Of a stretch of DNA of 64,000 nucleotides, positions 26,701 through 36,519 are shown piece by piece. Within the stretch, counting starts at the first letter, position 1; the number at the start of each line of letters is the position of its first letter. The notes below the pieces were generated by a model. It saw only the letters and a list, made by a program, of their open reading frames with translations. It made no database searches and was not told the origin of the DNA. Source of the DNA: CAIWHR01 sp963781285 (GTDB lineage: Bacteria > Pseudomonadota > Gammaproteobacteria > Burkholderiales > Casimicrobiaceae); the NCBI GenBank assembly GCA_963781285.1, contig CAWAFI010000018.1, forward strand, positions 62,001 through 126,000, in the 5' to 3' direction. Both the position numbers and the translations under genes were made by a program.

Positions 26701-29667
26701 GGTTGTGTCGTCGAAGCGGCGACGATCGGGTTCGTCGCCGGCCGACGGATTCCATTCGAGAAGCCGTCGATGCGTAACGAGCATCCGCCACGCGGTGCGT
26801 GCGATCGCATCGAGGTTGACCGTCGCCTCGTACGGGAGGAATGCAAGTGTCAGCGCCGTTTGAGCGGCGTGCCGGCCGGCCACGCTTGCGGTGGCGGCGA
26901 GGTGCTGCCGCAGCAGCACCTCGTCCGGCTTGCGCAACAAGTCCAGGATGAAGGCACTCGCCGACGGAAGCAGCAGGATCGCGATCACCGCCAACGTCCA
27001 CAGCCAGGCATGCGGAAGCACGGTCCATCCGAGCAGCAGCAGCAGCGTCAATGCCGCCGGGACGAGACTGCGCCGCAGGTTGTCGAAGAGCTTCCACTGC
27101 GAAAGCACCGACAATGGATTTCTCAGCCGGCGCTTGCCGGGTCCGGGCACGAGCGGCAGCAGCCACCCCACCAGTTGCCAGTCGCCGCGAATCCAGCGGT
27201 GCCGGCGGCTGATGTCCGCGCCATAGGTCGACGGATGCTCCTCGTACAACTGCACGTCGCTCAACAACCCCGATCGCGCGTAGCAACCCTCGAGCAGATC
27301 GTGGCTCAGGATCCGATTCTCGGGAAAGCGACCGTTGAGGGCCCGCTCGAACGCGTCGACGTCGTAGATCCCCTTGCCGATGAAAGAACCCTCGCGGAAC
27401 ACATCCTGGTAGACGTCGGAGACGGCACGCGTATAGGGGTCGATGCCCGGGTCACCTCCGTGCAGGCGCGCGTACCACGAGCGGTTCGCGCCGGGCAGGC
27501 TGATGCTCACGCGCGGCTGCAGTATCCCGTACCCTTCGGTCACCAGCTCGCTGCCTTTGCGCTTGCTGGCGGTATCGAAGCGCGCACGGTTCAGCGGGTG
27601 CGCCATCACGCCGACAAACTGCCGCGCCGAGTCGCGCGGCAGCTGCGTGTCGGTGTCGAGCGTGATCACGTACTTCACGTTCGACAGCACCGCGGTCTCG
27701 CCGACGACGAGCGAGAAGCGGTCTCTCCCGCCACCGCGCAGGAACGAATTCAGGTCCGCAAGCTTTCCACGCTTGCGCTCGTAACCCATCCATACCCGTT
27801 CCTGCGGATTCCAGCGGCGCGGACGGTGAAAAAGAAAGAAGGTGTCGCCGGGTGCGCCGTCCTCGGTCGGGTTCGCCGCACGGCGGTACTTTTCGTTCAG
27901 GTCCTCGATTCCTTTTCGAGCGAGCCACAACAGGGACTCGTCCTCGGGCAGCGTTTCCGCGGACGCGTCCTGAAAATCGGTCAGCAGGCCAAAATGCAGA
28001 TGGTCGTCCCGATTGGCGAGGAACCGGACCTCCAGCGCCTCGACCAGGCCTTCGATGCTTTCGGCGCTGGTGAGCATCGTCGGGACCACCACCAGCGTGC
28101 GCGACTGCGACGGAAGCCCCTGGGAAAAGTCCATTCGCGGCAATGGGCGCGGCGTCACAAGCAATGTCGCCAGCCAGTTCACCATCCCCACCGCCAGTTG
28201 GCTGGTGGCCAGCAGCAGGAGGATGCCGAGCGTCACGAGCACATCATCGGCAACCCCGTCGCCGTGTGCCTTCGCCAACAGGGTCGCGGTGAGGGCCGCC
28301 GTGATCACCGCGATCGTGCCCAGGTACAGCAGCAAAGGGATCCGCCGCCCCAACCTGCGGAGCGCCTCGGAGGGGGAAAGACGCATCTCTGCCGCTCGTT
28401 CGAGCCGCGGCCGCCCCTTGTCGACCAGATAGAAACCAACGTGGGCTGCCCGATCGTCGTCGCCGCTCCTGCCAACAGTGCCGGCGGTGCCCTCGTATGC
28501 CAGCTGGATCGCCTTGCGCGCCACCTCGCTTTCGGACAGATGGCTGCCTTTCGCGATCTCCTCCACGACGTGCCGGTAGCGATCGCGAGTCGCAAAATCC
28601 ATCCTGCCGTAGAGCCCGCCCGGATCTTCCCGCAACTTCTGCTCGACGATGCTCATCGTTTCGACGAACTCGCGCCAGTCCATCGATCCCAGAAAGCGAA
28701 GACTGCCGATGGTGTTGCTGATCGAGACCTGGTCGCCGGCCTGTTCCTGCGTTTCCGATTGCACCAACTGCTCGATCGTGAAGCCCGACTCGGAAAGTCG
28801 CTGCTCGATCCAGGTGAGCGGCAAAGCCAGCGCGGCACTCTGTCCCTGCAACCGGCGCGCCAGTTCGGCGACAAACGAGCTCACCATCGGCGGGTTCGAA
28901 CGCGCCATGTCCGCAATCACCAGAATCAGGCTCTTGGGATCGTGCTCGGCGACGTCCATCATCTGGTCCGCCCACGCAGCGGCCCGGTTCCGGTCGATCG
29001 TACCGGCCGCAATCCGGGCGCCGACGCGGCGGAGATTCTCGATCAGCGCCAGTCGCAGCATGATGGGAATGGCCCACAATTCGCCCACCTTGAGCGGCGT
29101 CACCGTCTGGTAGGCCGCCACGAAACGGGAAAGACTCTCCGCGTCGACCCTGCCGTCGCCATGAGAGATCGCCTCGAACGCGAGGTCGTAGACACGCGGA
29201 AGCCTGGCGGAGGGCCCGTGCGCCAATCGGGGAAGCTCGCGGCTGTACCCCTTGGGCAAGTGCCGCTTGGCCGTACGGATCTGCTCTTCGATCAGATAGA
29301 AATTGTCGAGCAGCCATTCCGCGGCGGGCGTAATGCGGCGGTTTGCCGTGACCGCCGCAGTCAGCAGGTCGCAAACTTCGACCAGGATGCCTTCGTTCTC
29401 GGCCAGCCGTGTCAGCAGCCGGTCGGGAGCGCGGCCCGGCGCCAACCTGTGCGCGACCGCGAGGTTCTTGCCGTGCTGCTCCATCTGATCGGCGCTGAAC
29501 AACTCCGATCGCAGCGGCGGCTCTTCGTCGGCGTATTTCCCGAGCGAGTCGGCGCGACCGAAGCGCGCCGTGATCTCGAGCAATCGTTCAAAGATCGTCC
29601 GCTCGCTCACGTTCAATGCAGGAATCCTTCTTGTGGCCAAGCCAGGAAAGGAGGGTCTACCATCCAT
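20750..29667 (-). pseudogene. ndvB: Cyclic beta-1,2-glucan synthase, two frameshifts
   Basis: Three overlapping frames together encode one protein of about 2,970 residues, the normal NdvB/ChvB size. Part one (29667 to about 26076) holds the membrane and GT84 glycosyltransferase region, with LDTDTQLPRD and RRHRWIRGDWQLVGW. Part two (to about 24135) is the glycoamylase-like middle. Part three, down to 20750, is the GH94 phosphorylase region, with GSGDWNDGMN and HGAIWAAMAFAAMG. At 26076 dropping one base in ATGGTTCGA joins MDAAM to FEGLSDTLRTL. Near 24135 dropping one base joins ILCTRRPRS to EEQPPWMFHL. The product would make periplasmic cyclic glucans used in osmoadaptation and host interaction. 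The clean single-base lesions suggest sequencing error or very recent inactivation. Confidence 0.9.
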
Positions 29668-30010
29668 CGCACGCGATTTGGACGATAGACCCTACTTTAC
29701 CTACTTTCCCACGGTCGTTGGCGCACGTGCTGGCGGCATACGTCACCATCGCGATGTTTCGAAATCGTGTCGCGCGTGTCGGCGCAGCAACATTCGGCAC
29801 CGCGGGCTCGGTGCGGGACGGGGCCACGGCGGATGTGGCATCCAGGACGTATCGGAATCGGCGCACCACGATCGCTTCGCGAACAAAAAAGTGCGGCGTG
29901 AGCCGCACCTAGGATAAACGTTTTGGGCCGCGTTAGATCGCGACGCCTGTTGCCGTACTTCGACGGGTGTCTCCGCGTGCCTCAGTGAAACGGCGCACCG
30001 CGGAGTTCGC
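29668..30010. other. Intergenic region with terminator
   Basis: No gene. It holds a minus-strand terminator at 29882 and a degenerate palindrome CGGTCGTTGGCGCACG at 29712, about 53 bp upstream of the glucan synthase frame, which might be another operator copy. Confidence 0.5.
29882..29908 (-). terminator. Rho-independent terminator after csbD-like gene
   Basis: On the minus strand the stem GTGCGGC/GCCGCAC with a TCAC loop is followed by TTTTTTG. It lies 100 bp downstream of the CsbD gene and separates it from the glucan synthase gene. Confidence 0.85.
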
Positions 30011-30235
30011 TCAGACTATGGTGGATGGCCGGTAATCCTTGTGCCGCTCCTCGAAGGCTTTGACCTGCTTCTCGGCTTCGTCCTTCGTGATTCCGTAGGC
30101 TTCCTGAATCTTGCCGCTCAGCGTCTCGCGCTTACCGGCGATGATGTCCAGCTGATCGTCGGTGAGGTTACCCCACTGCTCACGCACGCTGCCCTTGAAT
30201 TGTTTCCAATTGCCTTTGATTACATCCCAGTTCAT
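30011..30235 (-). CDS. CsbD family stress protein
   Basis: A 74-residue hydrophilic protein with the CsbD signature (MNWDVIKGNWKQFKGSVREQ, then WGNLTDDQLDIIAG). CsbD-like proteins are abundant general-stress proteins of unknown mechanism. ATG at 30235 follows GAAGGGAA. It lies 94 bp downstream of the glycine-zipper lipoprotein on the same strand and is followed by a terminator. Confidence 0.92.
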   Translation of the reverse strand: MNWDVIKGNWKQFKGSVREQWGNLTDDQLDIIAGKRETLSGKIQEAYGITKDEAEKQVKAFEERHKDYRPSTIV

Positions 30236-30329
30236 AGCGTTCCCTTCCTTCATCACGCGTCCGGCGGAATTGCCGGCCACTAACGTCCATCGGGGCGAGA
30301 CCAAGCACCGCCCGAACGCTTCACCTGTG

Positions 30330-30794
30330 TCAATAGCGATACGCACGCCCGTTTTCGATGCGCACGCTGTCGCCGACACGCAAGTCGCCGATGCTGGCCT
30401 GGGTCACCGTTTGGTAGTTGCCGTTGTCGAAGCGGATGCGAAGGCGATAGGCGTCCCGGTCCGCATTGCCCTTGCCGATCTCGTGCCCGACGACGGCGCC
30501 GCCGACCGCGCCGGCGACGGTGGCAACCGAGTTTCCGGTGCCGCCACCAATCTGGTGGCCAAGAACCCCGCCGATGACGCCGCCGATGATCGTCCCGGCG
30601 ACGGCGTTGTTGTTGCTCCCGCCTCCCATCGAGTCGATCGAGTCGACGACACCATAGTAGCCTTCATTCGATCGCGCTCCGCTGTAACGGGGGCCGCCAT
30701 TGTCGTAACGGTCGTCGCGCGAATCGACACTCGCGCATCCGCCGACGAGTGCAGTTCCCGCGAAAATCAAAGCGATAAGTGTGGTTGATTTCAT
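30330..30794 (-). CDS. Glycine-zipper 2TM lipoprotein (SlyB/Pcp-like)
   Basis: A 154-residue lipoprotein precursor with lipobox VGGC. A Gly-rich double segment (GTIIGGVIGGVLGHQIGGGT and VAGAVGGAVVGHEIGKG) forms the glycine-zipper 2TM domain. The C-terminal part (IRFDNGNYQTVTQ ... LRVGDSVRIENG) is typical of SlyB-like outer membrane lipoproteins. ATG at 30794 follows AGGTGA. Candidate operator 50 bp upstream. Confidence 0.9.
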   Translation of the reverse strand: MKSTTLIALIFAGTALVGGCASVDSRDDRYDNGGPRYSGARSNEGYYGVVDSIDSMGGGSNNNAVAGTIIGGVIGGVLGHQIGGGTGNSVATVAGAVGGAVVGHEIGKGNADRDAYRLRIRFDNGNYQTVTQASIGDLRVGDSVRIENGRAYRY

Positions 30795-30843
30795 GGTTTC
30801 ACCTGTGAGTACAACAAGTCTAGCCCGATCGAATTCGTGAGTC

Positions 30844-30859
30844 GGTACGCTGGCACACA
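30844..30859 (-). promoter_or_regulatory. Candidate Crp/Fnr operator of the glycine-zipper gene
   Basis: GGTACGCTGGCACACA. It resembles the copy at 14440 (CGTACGCTGGCGCACA) and lies 50 bp upstream of the lipoprotein start. Confidence 0.45.
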
Positions 30860-31032
30860 CAGATGTCAGTCGACGAGGATTCGTCGCGACTGGCCGGAAC
30901 GCCGCGCCAATCCGTAATTCCGGCCGACTCGATCCTTGCACTTGCGCTCATCGTTGGCCCGGGTCGGCGGCCCAGCGAGAGTGGGAAAGAGATCGACTCT
31001 CGCCCCCTTAGTGGCTTAATGCTCTTGACGCT

Positions 31033-31107
31033 TTAGCGCAGCCCGAGAAACGACAAGATAGCGACGATGATGACGACGGCGCCGACGATGTAGACGATGC
31101 TGTTCAT
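31033..31107 (-). CDS. 24-residue hydrophobic membrane peptide
   Basis: A complete 24-codon gene, too short for most gene finders. The peptide begins MNSIVYIVGAVVII and ends SFLGLR: one membrane helix with a basic C-terminal residue. I recall near-identical annotated short proteins in other proteobacteria. AAGG lies seven bases before the ATG. A good palindrome at 31194 with a GTATGG box at the usual distance lies upstream, which supports it being expressed. Confidence 0.7.
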   Translation of the reverse strand: MNSIVYIVGAVVIIVAILSFLGLR

Positions 31108-31193
31108 GAGATTACCTTCGCGTGGGTTAATGGAACGAATCGCGTGCCTAAAGCGACTCAATACGAACCATACCCCTCTCGTTCCGGACACTC

Positions 31194-31209
31194 GGTGCGC
31201 CAGCGCACA
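31194..31209 (-). promoter_or_regulatory. Candidate Crp/Fnr operator of the 24-residue peptide gene
   Basis: GGTGCGCCAGCGCACA, five of six arm positions paired. A GTATGG hexamer on the minus strand (31173-31168) begins about 28 bp from its centre. Confidence 0.55.
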
Positions 31210-31318
31210 TATCGGTGGCAGTGCGAGTGGCTCTCATGGCTTCGCACGTTGCTTGCGCCCCGTGTCGTTGCGCTACGCCCAGTCGCCAGCTTGACGCTCC
31301 CGGCAGATTGGCGGGATC

Positions 31319-31334
31319 GGTGCGCTACCGAACA
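31319..31334 (+). promoter_or_regulatory. Candidate Crp/Fnr operator upstream of the DUF6600-type gene
   Basis: GGTGCGCTACCGAACA followed by GACAAC. It is about 310 bp from the next plus-strand start, so a long 5' leader would be needed. Confidence 0.45.
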
Positions 31335-31645
31335 GACAACGAGCATAGTGCTCCGTATGTTGGTGATTCAATTTTGTAACAGGACGTAACCGGTGGTCTC
31401 GGCACGGTTCGCGCATGCCATCCGGTACAGCATCCATCGGCATCGTACGCGTCCCGTGCCGAGATCTCCTGCTTGCGTTGTCATCGCAACGAGAGTGCGC
31501 CGCGTTATAGCTGCAGTTCGACGGGATGCCGCGGGGCCTCTTGGGGCGCCATGTTCGTTTCATCTCCGTCGTCGAGCCGCTCCGTTGTTTCACGGCCCGA
31601 TCCGACCTACTGATCCAACAGCGCACTCTTTCGTAAGGAATCGTC

Positions 31646-34035
31646 ATGCAGATGCAACCTCTCCGTCTTCGAGCCTTCGCCTTCGTGGCCGGCGTCGCAG
31701 TCCTGGCCTTCAGCGGCTGGGCCAGCGCGGACCCGCCGTCGCGCGTCGCGCGTCTCGGCTACATGACCGGCGCGGTCAGTTTCTCACCCGCCGGCGAAGA
31801 CGATTGGGTGCAGGCGACGATCAATCGGCCGCTGACCACCGGCGACCGCCTTTGGGCGGATGCGGGTGCGCGGGCCGAAATCCAGGTCGGCGGAGCAATG
31901 ATTCGCATGAACGCCGGTACCGGCGTATCCGTTCTCAATCTCGACGACCGAATCGCCCAGCTGCAATTGACGCAGGGCACATTGAACGTCCGCGTGCGTC
32001 GTCTCGAGCCCAACCAGGTGTTCGAGGTCGACACGCCGAATCTCGCCTTTACCCTTCGGCAACCCGGCGAATACCGGATCGAAGTGGATCCCGACGGCAA
32101 TGCGACGACGATCGTCGTGCGCAAAGGCCAGGGCGAGGTGTACGGCGAAGGCGCGGCGTATGTAATCGATTCGCGGCAACCGTATCGCTTCACGGGGACC
32201 GGCTTGCGCGAGTACCAGTATGTCGACGCGCCGCGCCTCGACGAATTCGATCGCTGGTCGAGCGATCGCGACCGCAGCTACGACAACTCGGTCTCCGCCC
32301 GCTATGTCTCGCAGGACGTGGTCGGCTATCAGGACCTCGATGCGAACGGCACCTGGCGCGTCGACGCGACCTACGGCAACGTCTGGATCCCGAGTCGCGT
32401 GGCCACCGACTGGGCGCCTTACCGCGACGGACATTGGGCATGGATCGACCCCTGGGGTTGGACGTGGGTGGATGACGCGCCCTGGGGCTTCGCCGTGTCC
32501 CATTACGGCCGCTGGACGAATCTCGCGTGGAACGTGGGGTTGGGTACCAGGTCCCGTGCGCACGCGGGCCTACTACGCCCCGGCACTGGTTGCGTTCGTC
32601 GGCGGCAACAACTTCCAGCTTACGATCTCCAGCGGCAACGTCGGTGGAGTCGCGTGGTTCCCGCTTGGGCCGCGCGAGGTCTATCGACCGTCCTATCCGG
32701 TGAGCCGCGGCTATTTCGAGAATATCAATCGCAGCAACACGGTAATCAACAACACAGTCATCAACAACTACTACAACAACACGAACGTGACCAATGTCGT
32801 ATACGCCAACCGGCAAGTGCCGGGAGCCGTCGTCGCCGTGCCGACGACCGCGTTCGTGCAGTCGCAGCCGGTGGGGCAGGGCGGCGGTCCGGGTAACGCG
32901 GGAAATGGTTGCCAGCGCGCCGGTGGCGTTCGTTCCGCCCGTGGCTCCGACCGAGAGAAGCGTGCGTGGCGCCGCCGCCCAAGGCGACAAGCCGCCTGCC
33001 CGCGTGTTCGAGCGGCCTGTCGTCGCCCGCACCGCGCCGCCCGGCGGCACCCGTCGGTTTCGCGGCGCAACAGCAGCAACTGACAGCGAAGCCGGGCAAG
33101 ACCGCTCGACGACGCCGCACGCAAGGAATTGAAACCCGCAGCGGCCGCGCCGGCGCCCGTCGTCAAAGTGGTTGCGCCAGACACAAATAGCGCCGCCGAC
33201 CATGCGTCCGCCGCCGGCGGCAGCCCGGTGCCAGGGCCGGATGATGCACGCGGAAAATCCGATGAGCGAAAGGCCCCCGCAGCGCCCGCAATTTCCGGTG
33301 CACCGGGCGCACCGACGCAAGGCGGTGCGCCATCGCAAGCCACGCCACCGCGTACCGGCAGCACAACCACCGGAGCAACGCGGAAGGGCCGAGCAACGTG
33401 GCAAGGGGGAACAGCGCGGACAACCCGTCGCGCCGCCGCCCCCGCCGCCGCAACGCGCGGCGCCGGCTCCGGCCGCTCCGCCGCAAGTCGCTGCCGCCGG
33501 CACCAACGGCGCCAGCCGCCGGAGCAACGCGGAAGGGCCGAGCAACCTGGCAAGGGGGAACAGCGCGGACAACCCGTCGCGCCGCCGCCCCCGCCACCAC
33601 AACGCGCGGCGCCGGCTCCAGGCCGCTCCGCCGCAAGTCGCACCGCCGGCACCAACGGCGCAGCCGCCGGAGCAACGCGGAAGGGTCGAGCAACCTGGCA
33701 AGGGCGAACAGCGCGGACAACCCGTCGCGCCGCCGCCCCCGCCCCCACAACGCGCGGCCGAGCCAAGGACCGTCCAGCCGCAAGCCGCTCCGCCCGCACC
33801 GGTCGCACGGCCACCGACGCTACAGGTGAGACCCGAGCCCGCCCCTGCCGCAAAGCAGGTCGAACCACGTCCACCTGTTGCGGCGCCTAAACCACCGCCA
33901 CCGCAACCCCAACCGGTGCCAACGGCGCAGCCGCGTGGTCAAGAGCCCAAGCCTGCCGCGGCCAAGCCGGATGACAAGAAAAAAGACAGCGACGAGCAGA
34001 AGCGCGAGGAAGAAAGCCGCAAGCAAAAAGGGTAG
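31646..34035 (+). pseudogene. FecR/DUF6600-type secreted protein with proline-rich tail, multiply frameshifted
   Basis: The first frame encodes a signal peptide and a FecR-like beta domain (RLGYMTGAVSFSPAGEDDWV), then the DUF6600 pattern of WAPYRDGHWAWIDPWGWTWV. Near 32535 the frame is lost. A second frame continues with WGWVPGP, YYAPALVAFVGG and VAWFPLGPREVY. A third, from about 32890, reads REMVASAPVAFVPPVAP. Further shifts follow near 33050, 33100, 33360 and 33510. The last frame ends with a Pro/Gln tail and KKKDSDEQKREEE at 34035. So one gene of about 800 codons is broken at least six times. The repeat-rich, very GC-rich tail makes sequencing error likely. Confidence 0.78.
33370..33765 (+). 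repeat. Tandem 149-bp repeat in the proline-rich tail
   Basis: Copies start at 33370, 33519 and 33667 (spacings 149 and 148). Each encodes, in one frame, PPEQRGRAEQPGKGEQRGQP followed by VAPPPPPPQRAA. Spacings that are not multiples of three and differ by one base fit small indels inside an originally in-frame repeat. Confidence 0.8.
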
Positions 34036-34619
34036 CCTGTTCCCGCGTAGCGGGGCGGGCAAGAGGCGAGGGGCCGGTGCATGCGCATCGGCCCCTCGCC
34101 ATTTCGGGGCTGTGCTCTGCAAATATTTGATAAGGCCATTGCGGGCGCCAGCAAATACGTGGTGCAAGCCACACGCAGCAACGCCTCGACGTTGTCGCGC
34201 GCTGCGTGTGCGGTTTGACGGTCGGCGCAGCATCTCCACCGGTGCCGTTCGACGGAATCGTCCAGAGGAGGCGCAGGCGGTTGGGTACGGGACGCTACGC
34301 GGGCCCGGCACGATCGTTATGCCCGAAACCCGACCCCAAATGCGCCGTGTCGTGTCGTCGAATCACCCGTCGTTCAAGGGCGTCGTCGCTCCGTTAGCTC
34401 CGATGGTCCAAAATGGCGATGTTGGACACTCGCTGTCGGGACGAGACATGCGGGTTCGCCAGTTCGAGACAACGGTGCGGAGCAAGTGTGGATCTTCGTG
34501 GATTCGCGGGAGCGAATGCGTGACACAACTGACCGGCGGCAGCCGTTTCCAGGGGCCATCGTTGCGCAATACCGCGCGAAGTCTCACGTCGCACCGCCAA
34601 CACAGCTTGGGAGTCTTGC
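34036..34619. other. Intergenic region with a strong hairpin
   Basis: It contains the hairpin at 34066-34099. I see no convincing gene or operator in the remainder. Confidence 0.45.
34066..34099 (+). terminator. Terminator-like hairpin after the DUF6600-type gene
   Basis: Perfect 11-bp stem GCGAGGGGCCG/CGGCCCCTCGC with a 12-base loop, 31 bp after the stop. It lacks a T tract, so termination may be inefficient or Rho-assisted. Confidence 0.5.
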
Positions 34620-36344
34620 GTGTCCGCAACAGGCTTCACGCCACCTGGCGCTGACGGAAGCGGGAATACCGGAAAGCCCCGGGCACGGCGTATTCTGCTT
34701 GTCGTCGCGGGTTTGCTGGTCATGGCCGGGTGGTTTGGCAGCCTCGAACTGCGGGGACTCTTCATCCCGGACGAGGGGCGCTATGCGGAGATTCCGCGCG
34801 AAATGCTGGCGACCGGCGACTGGGTCACCCCGCGTCTCAACGATCTCAAGTATTTCGAGAAGCCCCCGCTCCAGTACTGGCTTACGGCGCTCTCGTTCCG
34901 GCTGTTCGGCGAGGACGAATGGACTGCGCGCCTTCCTTCCGCAATGCTTGGATTTTTCGCCTTGCTGATCGTGGGGTACACCGGATACCGCCTGTGGGGC
35001 GGGCGGACGGGAGTGCTTGCGGCATCCATCCTGGGAAGTAGCTGCGCCTTCTTCCTTGCCGGACAATATCTGACGCTGGACATGACGCTCACCGCCTGTC
35101 TGACCTTCGCATTCTGTTCGTTTGTGCTGGCGCAGAGCGGCAACGGCGTGACCAACCGAAAGGCCTGGATGCTCGGCGCGTGGGGGGCTACAGCGCTGGC
35201 GGTGCTGAGCAAAGGGTTGATCGGCGCGGTGCTCCCCGTTGTCGCGCTTATCTCCTATGCGGCGCTTCGGCGTGAGACGACACCGTTCCGACGCCTCAAT
35301 CCCGTCGCCGGCGCTGCGCTGTTCTTGCTGATCGCAGCGCCGTGGTTCGTCGCGGTCCAGAACCGCAATCCGGAGTTCTTCGACTTTTTCTTCGTCCATG
35401 AACATTACCAGCGCTTCGCCGAATCGGGCCATCACCGCCCCGGCGCGTGGTGGTATTACATCCCGATTGTGATCGTGGGTCTGATGCCGTGGACACCCGC
35501 GCTGCTGAAGGAAGGCGTCGATTGGTGGAGGGAACGGTCCGGCCGTTCCAACGGCTTCTCCGCCGCATGGTTTTGTGCGGTGTGGGCCGGTGTGATCGTG
35601 GCGTTCTTCAGCGTATCCCGTTCCAAGCTGCCGGCCTACATCCTGCCCGCATTTCCGGCCATGGCACTTCTCGTTGCAAGACGGATGGGAAAGGGACGTA
35701 CCGACAGCATGAAATGGTCGGCGTGGGTGACGATGTTTTCGGGTCTTGCGCTGCTGGGTTCGATCCCACTGCTGCCGGATTGGCCGAAATTCGCGGTGCT
35801 CGGCGAAGGTGCCGCCGGCGAGTTGCCGTGGCTCTATGCCGCCGCAGGTGCGGTGTTCCTTGCGGGAACGATCGCCGTGCTGTCGGTTCGCCGTGGCCGA
35901 AATTCGCTCGCTGTCGCGGTCCTGGTCGTCGGCACGCTCGGGTTCTGGAACCTGGTCTTCGGCTTCCTGCACGCGATCGACGCCGACCTCTCGTCCGAGC
36001 GACTCATCGAAAACCTGACGACGGAAGAACACGCGCCGTTTCACCCCGAGATTCCGTTCTACAGCGTTGCGCAGTTCGACCACTCGGTGCCGTTCTACCT
36101 CGGACGCACCGTGACACTGGTCGATACGCGCGGCGAGCTGGGGCCCGGAATCGATGCCGAGCCCGACAAGGTCATTCCGACGATCGAGCGCTTCGCGGAA
36201 CGCTGGCTGGCCCACGACGGACAGGCCTATGCGATCCTGCGGCGCGACACGCTCGCCGTGCTACGCCAGCGCGGGTTGCCGATGACTGAGGTGGTGTCCG
36301 ACAAGCGGCTGGTGGTCGTATCGAGGCGCGCCGGACCACGGTGA
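34620..36344 (+). CDS. ArnT-like glycosyltransferase (GT83/GT39 type)
   Basis: A 574-residue polytopic inner-membrane glycosyltransferase. The catalytic acidic motif lies in the first periplasmic loop (FIPDEGRYAEIPREM), followed by YFEKPPLQYWL and LTLDMTL. About ten further helices follow, with a C-terminal periplasmic domain. ArnT-like enzymes transfer sugars from undecaprenyl phosphate to lipid A or other acceptors. Start GTG at 34620 has GGGAG upstream. It stands alone, without arn biosynthesis genes nearby, so the donor sugar is unknown. Confidence 0.9.
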   Translation: MSATGFTPPGADGSGNTGKPRARRILLVVAGLLVMAGWFGSLELRGLFIPDEGRYAEIPREMLATGDWVTPRLNDLKYFEKPPLQYWLTALSFRLFGEDEWTARLPSAMLGFFALLIVGYTGYRLWGGRTGVLAASILGSSCAFFLAGQYLTLDMTLTACLTFAFCSFVLAQSGNGVTNRKAWMLGAWGATALAVLSKGLIGAVLPVVALISYAALRRETTPFRRLNPVAGAALFLLIAAPWFVAVQNRNPEFFDFFFVHEHYQRFAESGHHRPGAWWYYIPIVIVGLMPWTPALLKEGVDWWRERSGRSNGFSAAWFCAVWAGVIVAFFSVSRSKLPAYILPAFPAMALLVARRMGKGRTDSMKWSAWVTMFSGLALLGSIPLLPDWPKFAVLGEGAAGELPWLYAAAGAVFLAGTIAVLSVRRGRNSLAVAVLVVGTLGFWNLVFGFLHAIDADLSSERLIENLTTEEHAPFHPEIPFYSVAQFDHSVPFYLGRTVTLVDTRGELGPGIDAEPDKVIPTIERFAERWLAHDGQAYAILRRDTLAVLRQRGLPMTEVVSDKRLVVVSRRAGPR

Positions 36345-36519
36345 GGCATGCCCGCGCCCGTCGCAAGAACTGTGACGCGGACCACCCATAAAACCTCTGG
36401 CTCCGAGACGAATCAAGCTTTGATGCATTGCGCCATGCCTGCGTGTTCGCCTGACCGATCGGCCTGCCCCTGCGAATAACCGAACCCATGGTGCGGCCAA
36501 TCACAGGCAGAATCCGGCC

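Larger units (their letters stand above)
31108..31645. other. Intergenic region with two candidate operators
   Basis: It separates the 24-residue peptide gene (minus) from the DUF6600-type gene (plus). Two palindromes, at 31194 and 31319, appear to serve opposite directions. No other gene seen. Confidence 0.5.

Noticed and set aside
26041..29688. 1,215-codon plus-strand open frame
   Set aside because: Antisense shadow of the glucan synthase gene in GC-rich DNA; composition dominated by Arg, Gln and His.
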